64,000 nt of DNA from the NCBI RefSeq assembly GCF_030540765.1, contig NZ_JAUOEL010000005.1, positions 186,001 to 250,000 of the forward strand, read 5' to 3'. Below are positions 59,856-64,000 of this stretch, piece by piece. Made by a program: the position numbers and the translations under genes. Position 1 is the stretch's first letter. The number at the start of each line of letters is the position of its first letter. The notes under the pieces are model-generated. The model ran no database searches, was not told the origin of the DNA, and was given only the letters and a program-made list of their open reading frames with translations. The DNA comes from Flavivirga jejuensis (GTDB lineage: Bacteria; Bacteroidota; Bacteroidia; Flavobacteriales; Flavobacteriaceae).

Positions 59856-59987
59856 CCGCTAGCGCAATGTTTTCCGTGCCCGTAATAAAATAAAAGAAGG
59901 CTTTTGTAGTGGAGTGATAGCCTTATATAATGGGCTATATTTGAGATAAAGAATCACGAATTTAAGATATAAATCCGAGCTATCGGG
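59856..59987 (+). repeat. Stand-alone structured repeat S3
   Basis: CCGCTAGCG to GCTATCGGG. The 5' end has lost four bases of GCGGAA, and the second stem is AAGGCT/AGCCTT. Here the G that bulges in other copies is paired. The third stem is CACGAATTT/AAATCCGAG with mismatches. It lies outside the cassette island, showing that the repeat can move or spread by itself. Confidence 0.7.
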
Positions 59988-60088
59988 TATACTATTTTCA
60001 GATCCATATCCATTAAAAACGATGTCTAGAGTGCCTGTTACCTATATCTTAATACCATTTTTTTCATGATTAAGTTTTTATTAAAATT

Positions 60089-60236
60089 AACGTGAATCTT
60101 GATTTAAGAGTTCAAGATGTCACTTCGAGTGTCCCGAACTTGCTTCGGGATATATCGAAAATTTATTGGTTTTCGATACGATTTTTTGCAAAAATCATTC
60201 TAACTGACATAAATTTTCTTACCCAAGATTCACGTT
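60089..60236. mobile_element. 148-bp MITE with 13-bp TIRs and 6-bp target duplication
   Basis: AACGTGAATCTTG (60089-60101) is the reverse complement of CAAGATTCACGTT (60224-60236). Both sides are flanked by AAAATT (60083-60088, 60237-60242). Inside lie two hairpins, TCCCGAA/TTCGGGA and TATCGAAAA/TTTTCGATA. It lies 12 bp from the stop of the SusD gene and could also end its transcript. Confidence 0.8.
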
Positions 60237-60248
60237 AAAATTAATTAT

Positions 60249-61862
60249 CTAGTTTTGATGAGCCTCTGTAATGTTTGGGTTCGCATCAATTTCAGATTGG
60301 GGAATCTTGAATATCCATTCGTCATTTACAGAAGGTTTATCCACTATAAAACCATTTTTGTATAAAACCTCTGATGCACCAGAATTTGTTTGGTTAAGCC
60401 CTTCATCCCATCTAATTTGATCATGATAGCTAAATCCTTCACCCCATAGTTCAACTCTTCTTTGCCATTTAATCTCATCCATTAACTTTGTTTGAGTATC
60501 AAAAACTGTTTTGTCGAAAGCACTGTCTCTTTCTGATCCTAAAACATCAAGTGCGTCTTGTGCCCCAGTTATATCTGCCATCATCGCTTTTGCTTCTGCT
60601 TCTATTAAAACCATTTCAGCTGAACGCATATAAATAACATCATCAGGATCGATACCCCCAGGGGTTTTTTGTTTGAATTTTACATTCATATAAGGGTGTG
60701 TATTATGTCCAGTTGTTGCTCCATATTTAATGATAATTTCTTCCCAAGCATCCCAGAAATCATTTTCATTGTTATAATTAGAATCGGTTTCATAACTTCC
60801 GCCTTGATCATTAGAAGCGGCAGGGTTTGTATTTGGTGCTTGTGGCAACCAGGCTTGATTTCTATAATCTGTCGTAGGAATTTTATCGTATAATTCTTTA
60901 CTTATAAGCTTTGGATTACTTCTGTTTTGACTACCGTTAAAAGCAAACGCTATATAGTAAAAATACGATTGGTAGTAATTTGTTTCTGTATCTATTACGT
61001 AACCACCCCATATAACTTCAGATAACTCATTGGTATTAAATCCAGAAAGCCAATCGGTTTCGTTTAGAAGCGGGTATCCATCTCTTGCAAGTGGGGCATA
61101 TTTAGCGGCATTTTCCCAGTCTCCTTTAGATAAAGCAACACGAGCTTTTATACCATAGGCTGCATTTATAGATATGTGGGATTTGTTATTATGTGTGCTT
61201 GCTTTAAGTAAGTAACTAATAGCTATATCAATATCTTTTTCTATTTGAGTATATACTGCTTCAACGGTTCCTCTAGGGGCACTATCATAAGGTGCTCCCG
61301 AATCTAGTATTAAAGGTACACCAGCATCTGTTGATGGATCTCCAATAATATAACCTTTAGAAAATGTTGTAACTAATCTCCAATAGGACCATGCTCTGTA
61401 GGCATAAGCTTGACCTAATACGTTATTTAGGTTTTCAGTTTCTGGAAACTCTTTTTCTGCAGATGTATTAATTATAGCATTTGATACACTTATAAAGTGG
61501 TAGCGTTGAAACCAGAAATTAAACGCAGTTGTCGAAGATGCTAATGTGTGGTTTTGCCATTGTAAATCGGCTGTCATCCAACCATTACCAGGAGACGAGT
61601 GAATAATATTTCCGCCTATAGCATCCAAAGAGGGAATGAAGTGACTTTCTCCAGATCGACTTGATGAGCCTCCTTCTAATACATTTTGGGCATACATCAT
61701 TCTGTGCAAACCGTTAATTACAAGTGCCATACTTTCTTCACTAGAAAGTGCTGCCTCTTCTGATATTGAATCTGTGGGGATATTTTCAAGATACTCCTCT
61801 GAGCAGGAAACAAAAATAACTATTGACAAAGCAAGTAGTAATATGATTTTTTTTTGTATCAT
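60249..61862 (-). CDS. SusD-like substrate-binding lipoprotein (second locus)
   Basis: A 537-aa RagB/SusD lipoprotein: leader MIQKKIILLLALSIVIFVSC, mature start SEEYLENIPTDSISEEAALSSEESMALVINGLHRM. The conserved core has LGQAYAYRAWSYWRLVTTFSKGYI and later MRSAEMVLIEAEAKAM, with the tail DEIKWQRRVELWGEGFSYHDQIRWDEGLN. It lies 30 bp downstream of a SusC-like gene on the same strand. The mature protein is longer than the first SusD and only distantly similar. Confidence 0.9.
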   Translation of the reverse strand: MIQKKIILLLALSIVIFVSCSEEYLENIPTDSISEEAALSSEESMALVINGLHRMMYAQNVLEGGSSSRSGESHFIPSLDAIGGNIIHSSPGNGWMTADLQWQNHTLASSTTAFNFWFQRYHFISVSNAIINTSAEKEFPETENLNNVLGQAYAYRAWSYWRLVTTFSKGYIIGDPSTDAGVPLILDSGAPYDSAPRGTVEAVYTQIEKDIDIAISYLLKASTHNNKSHISINAAYGIKARVALSKGDWENAAKYAPLARDGYPLLNETDWLSGFNTNELSEVIWGGYVIDTETNYYQSYFYYIAFAFNGSQNRSNPKLISKELYDKIPTTDYRNQAWLPQAPNTNPAASNDQGGSYETDSNYNNENDFWDAWEEIIIKYGATTGHNTHPYMNVKFKQKTPGGIDPDDVIYMRSAEMVLIEAEAKAMMADITGAQDALDVLGSERDSAFDKTVFDTQTKLMDEIKWQRRVELWGEGFSYHDQIRWDEGLNQTNSGASEVLYKNGFIVDKPSVNDEWIFKIPQSEIDANPNITEAHQN

Positions 61863-61892
61863 TTTATATTGTTTTAATTTAATAATATTAAT

Positions 61893-64000
61893 TTAAAAAG
61901 AAAGATTAACACCAACTGAGATTACTCTACTTGGGTTATAATCATTACCCGATGGTGTTCCAGAAAGGTTATATTGTGGATTTAAACCATTTCTTTTAGT
62001 AAAAAGCAATAAGTTTTCTCCAGATAAGAATAACTTTAATTGATCGATACCGAATTTTTGAGAAACGTCCTTATCTAAGCTATAAGATATATTCGTGTTT
62101 TTTAGTGCTATATATGAGGCGTCTGTTAACCATCTAGATGATAAAGAAGGAGATAAATCTGATTCACCATTTTCTAACCTAGGAACATCTGTTATATCTC
62201 CAGGGTTTTGCCATGCGTTAAGCGCATCTGGATGTAATGATTCTCCATAAGCCCCTTCATGCATCATATTGGCGTACCCATAATCTAAAATATCGCCTCC
62301 AATTTGGTAAGTAAATAAAAAGCTAAGATCTAAATTTTTATATTTAAAGGCGTTTGATACAGCTCCTATAATATCGGGTATTGAGGTAGCATCAACATAG
62401 CCTTTTCCTGCTTCTTCAAAATTGTTTGTTGTTGCGTGGGTTCCATTTGCATTTAATACAGCTACACCAACTTCGTCATCAATTTCTTCATACATGTAAA
62501 ATAAAGCATCGCCATTGCTTGGGTCTACACCTGCATAATCATATATGTAATAGTCATATCTTGAGCGCCCTGCTTCCCAACGTTTAGAGCCATCAATAAA
62601 TGGAGCAGGGAGGTATGTAATTTCATTTTTAAGTGTTGAGGCTTGTATTCCCAAATTCCAAGAAAAGTTATCAGATTGAATAATTAGAGCATTTATTCCA
62701 ACTTCAAAACCTTGGTTGTACAAATCTCCAACATTGTCAGGTGCTACAGTTTGACCTTCAGATCCTGGTATTGGTACATTATAAAGTAGATCAGATGATA
62801 TTTTTTTATAAAATTCAAATGCACCCGTTAAGCGATTGTTAAATAGGCCATATTCTAAAGCAATATCAAAGCTTTCTGAGGTTTCCCATTGTAATTCAGA
62901 ATTACCTGTAGTATCCCATCGTAATCCTGGAGTTCCAGCGTTTGAATAGATGGCATATAGCGGTTGAGAGATATAATAATTTAAACTTCCATCACTATTT
63001 TCTAATTGATCATTTCCTACACCTCCATAAGATGCTCTTAATTTTAAATTATTTACAAAAGATACATTATCCATAAAATTTTCTTGGCTAATTCTCCAAG
63101 AGCCCCCAATAGAGTAAAATGTACCCCATTTACTGTTTGTGAAAACAGAAGAGCCGTCTCTTCTTGCAGATGTGCTTAGGTAATAGCGACTATCAAAGTC
63201 GTAATTAAGTCTTCCTAAATAACCTTCAAGATTGTAGTCTGTACTACTACCATCTGCAGATAGAACTTCAGAAAAATTGTCTAGCTCATAAATACCAGCG
63301 ATGGTTTCTGTGCTTTTAAAAGCGCTGTTTTCTGAAAAATTTCTACTAAAACTTTCATGACCCAAAGTGATATCTAAATTGTGCTTCCCAAAAGTTGTGT
63401 TGTAATTAATTAATTGATTGAAGTTTTCCACAGTTCTTTTAAATCTAGCATCTTGAAACCTAGCTGTTGGAGATCCATCTCCAACAAGGGCATTTTCATA
63501 ACTTTGGTTTACACTGTCTTGAATATCTTGACCGTATAAAAAGCTTACTTTTAAACCTTCAATTATGGAGAAATCAGTATTGTATCTAAAACCATACTTA
63601 TTTCTTTTTGTGAGTTCGTTATTTAAAATGGCTTCTTCCAGGGCATTTCTTCCAACGTCTGTAGGTCTAGAGAGTATGCCTAATGTAGCATCACTTTCTC
63701 CTCTATCCCATCGAATGGCTCCAGTCTCGTCATAAAGATATGCTCCTGTATTTGGGTCTAGTAAGTATGGAGAGTAAATAGACCCCATATTTTTTGCAAA
63801 GGCAAAAACATTAGCGGCAGAGCTGCCTCTTGAAGGAGAACCTGTTGTTGTTTCTGATGTGAAGTATGCACCACCTCCCATAGATAACCAACCGGTCGCA
63901 TTAAAAACGGTATTTAACCGGGCTGTAGTTCTCTTATAAGAACTTTCAATTACGTATCCTTTTTCATCTAAATTAGATACTGAAAAAAATGCTGAGTGTT
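61893..64000 (-). CDS. SusC-like TonB-dependent receptor, N-terminus beyond window
   Basis: The gene stays open on the minus strand to the window edge, so an apparent start at 63881 is internal: the 39 codons above it (...SSYKRTTARLNTVFNATGWLS) are in frame and barrel-like. The visible ~700 residues are the C-terminal beta-barrel of a RagA/SusC receptor: DSRYYLSTSARRDGSSVFTNSKWGTFYSIGGSWRISQENFM, LKLRASYGGVGNDQLENSDG and the end ISVGVNLSF. STN and plug domains are not in view. It pairs with the SusD gene 30 bp downstream. Confidence 0.9.
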   Translation of the reverse strand, partial: HSAFFSVSNLDEKGYVIESSYKRTTARLNTVFNATGWLSMGGGAYFTSETTTGSPSRGSSAANVFAFAKNMGSIYSPYLLDPNTGAYLYDETGAIRWDRGESDATLGILSRPTDVGRNALEEAILNNELTKRNKYGFRYNTDFSIIEGLKVSFLYGQDIQDSVNQSYENALVGDGSPTARFQDARFKRTVENFNQLINYNTTFGKHNLDITLGHESFSRNFSENSAFKSTETIAGIYELDNFSEVLSADGSSTDYNLEGYLGRLNYDFDSRYYLSTSARRDGSSVFTNSKWGTFYSIGGSWRISQENFMDNVSFVNNLKLRASYGGVGNDQLENSDGSLNYYISQPLYAIYSNAGTPGLRWDTTGNSELQWETSESFDIALEYGLFNNRLTGAFEFYKKISSDLLYNVPIPGSEGQTVAPDNVGDLYNQGFEVGINALIIQSDNFSWNLGIQASTLKNEITYLPAPFIDGSKRWEAGRSRYDYYIYDYAGVDPSNGDALFYMYEEIDDEVGVAVLNANGTHATTNNFEEAGKGYVDATSIPDIIGAVSNAFKYKNLDLSFLFTYQIGGDILDYGYANMMHEGAYGESLHPDALNAWQNPGDITDVPRLENGESDLSPSLSSRWLTDASYIALKNTNISYSLDKDVSQKFGIDQLKLFLSGENLLLFTKRNGLNPQYNLSGTPSGNDYNPSRVISVGVNLSF

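Noticed and set aside
63750-63881. Start of the second SusC gene at 63881
   Set aside because: The frame is open for 39 further codons to the window edge with barrel-like sequence, so the ATG is internal.

Overview
The window reads as a low-GC chromosome segment of a marine-type Bacteroidota, most likely Flavobacteriaceae. Supporting signs are SusC/SusD pairs, a type IX secretion (T9SS) sorting tail, LytTR two-component proteins, a FecR/ECF sigma pair, TAnnTTTG promoter boxes and an almost complete lack of Shine-Dalgarno sites. The species cannot be named from sequence alone.

The left flank (1-14.7 kb) is mostly core: glgA, lepA, a LytS/LytTR-type two-component pair, a three-gene radical SAM/Lgt-like membrane cluster, a T9SS cargo protein, dusB, a LolC/E-like permease, rbfA, methylmalonyl-CoA epimerase and a CAU-anticodon tRNA. 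A ~210-bp tandem repeat array fills the dusB/permease gap.

From about 14.8 to 48.4 kb the sequence is accessory. It starts with a TPR protein and decayed genes, including a fragment with a HUH-Rep-like HxH motif. A 995-bp duplication then brackets a 9-kb module in which an OB-fold/YceI/DUF5777 gene trio occurs twice in mirror image around a LytTR membrane regulator, a c-type cytochrome and a Lipoprotein_15 protein.

From 29.5 to 48.1 kb lies the most unusual part, a cassette array of integron type. Small cargo genes lie between attC-like imperfect palindromes. For many cassettes the first bases (GTT...) are the exact reverse complement of the bases at the same cassette's end (...AAC). Unlike a normal integron there is no intact integrase. 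Instead a ~471-bp module is reiterated six times. Each copy holds a structured repeat, the C-terminal part of a tyrosine recombinase in the same orientation as the cassettes, and an attI-like end that always stops at ...CAATTGTT. Fresh cassette sequence begins directly after that GTT. Cargo includes a colicin/pyocin-type immunity homologue, a Tdi1/GAD-like immunity homologue, ParDE, a Crp/Fnr plus DJ-1 pair, lipoproteins, OB-fold and thioredoxin-like proteins, and a gene-less cassette present twice. About 145 bp of unrelated sequence is repeated directly at 17.1 and 48.1 kb and brackets the whole region.

The right flank (48.5-64 kb) is nutrient uptake: ECF sigma, FecR, SusC with an STN domain, SusD, a TlpA-like thioredoxin and an M16 peptidase. 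A second SusD/SusC pair on the minus strand runs off the window. Two MITE-like elements with terminal inverted repeats and target duplications lie at 46.3 and 60.1 kb.
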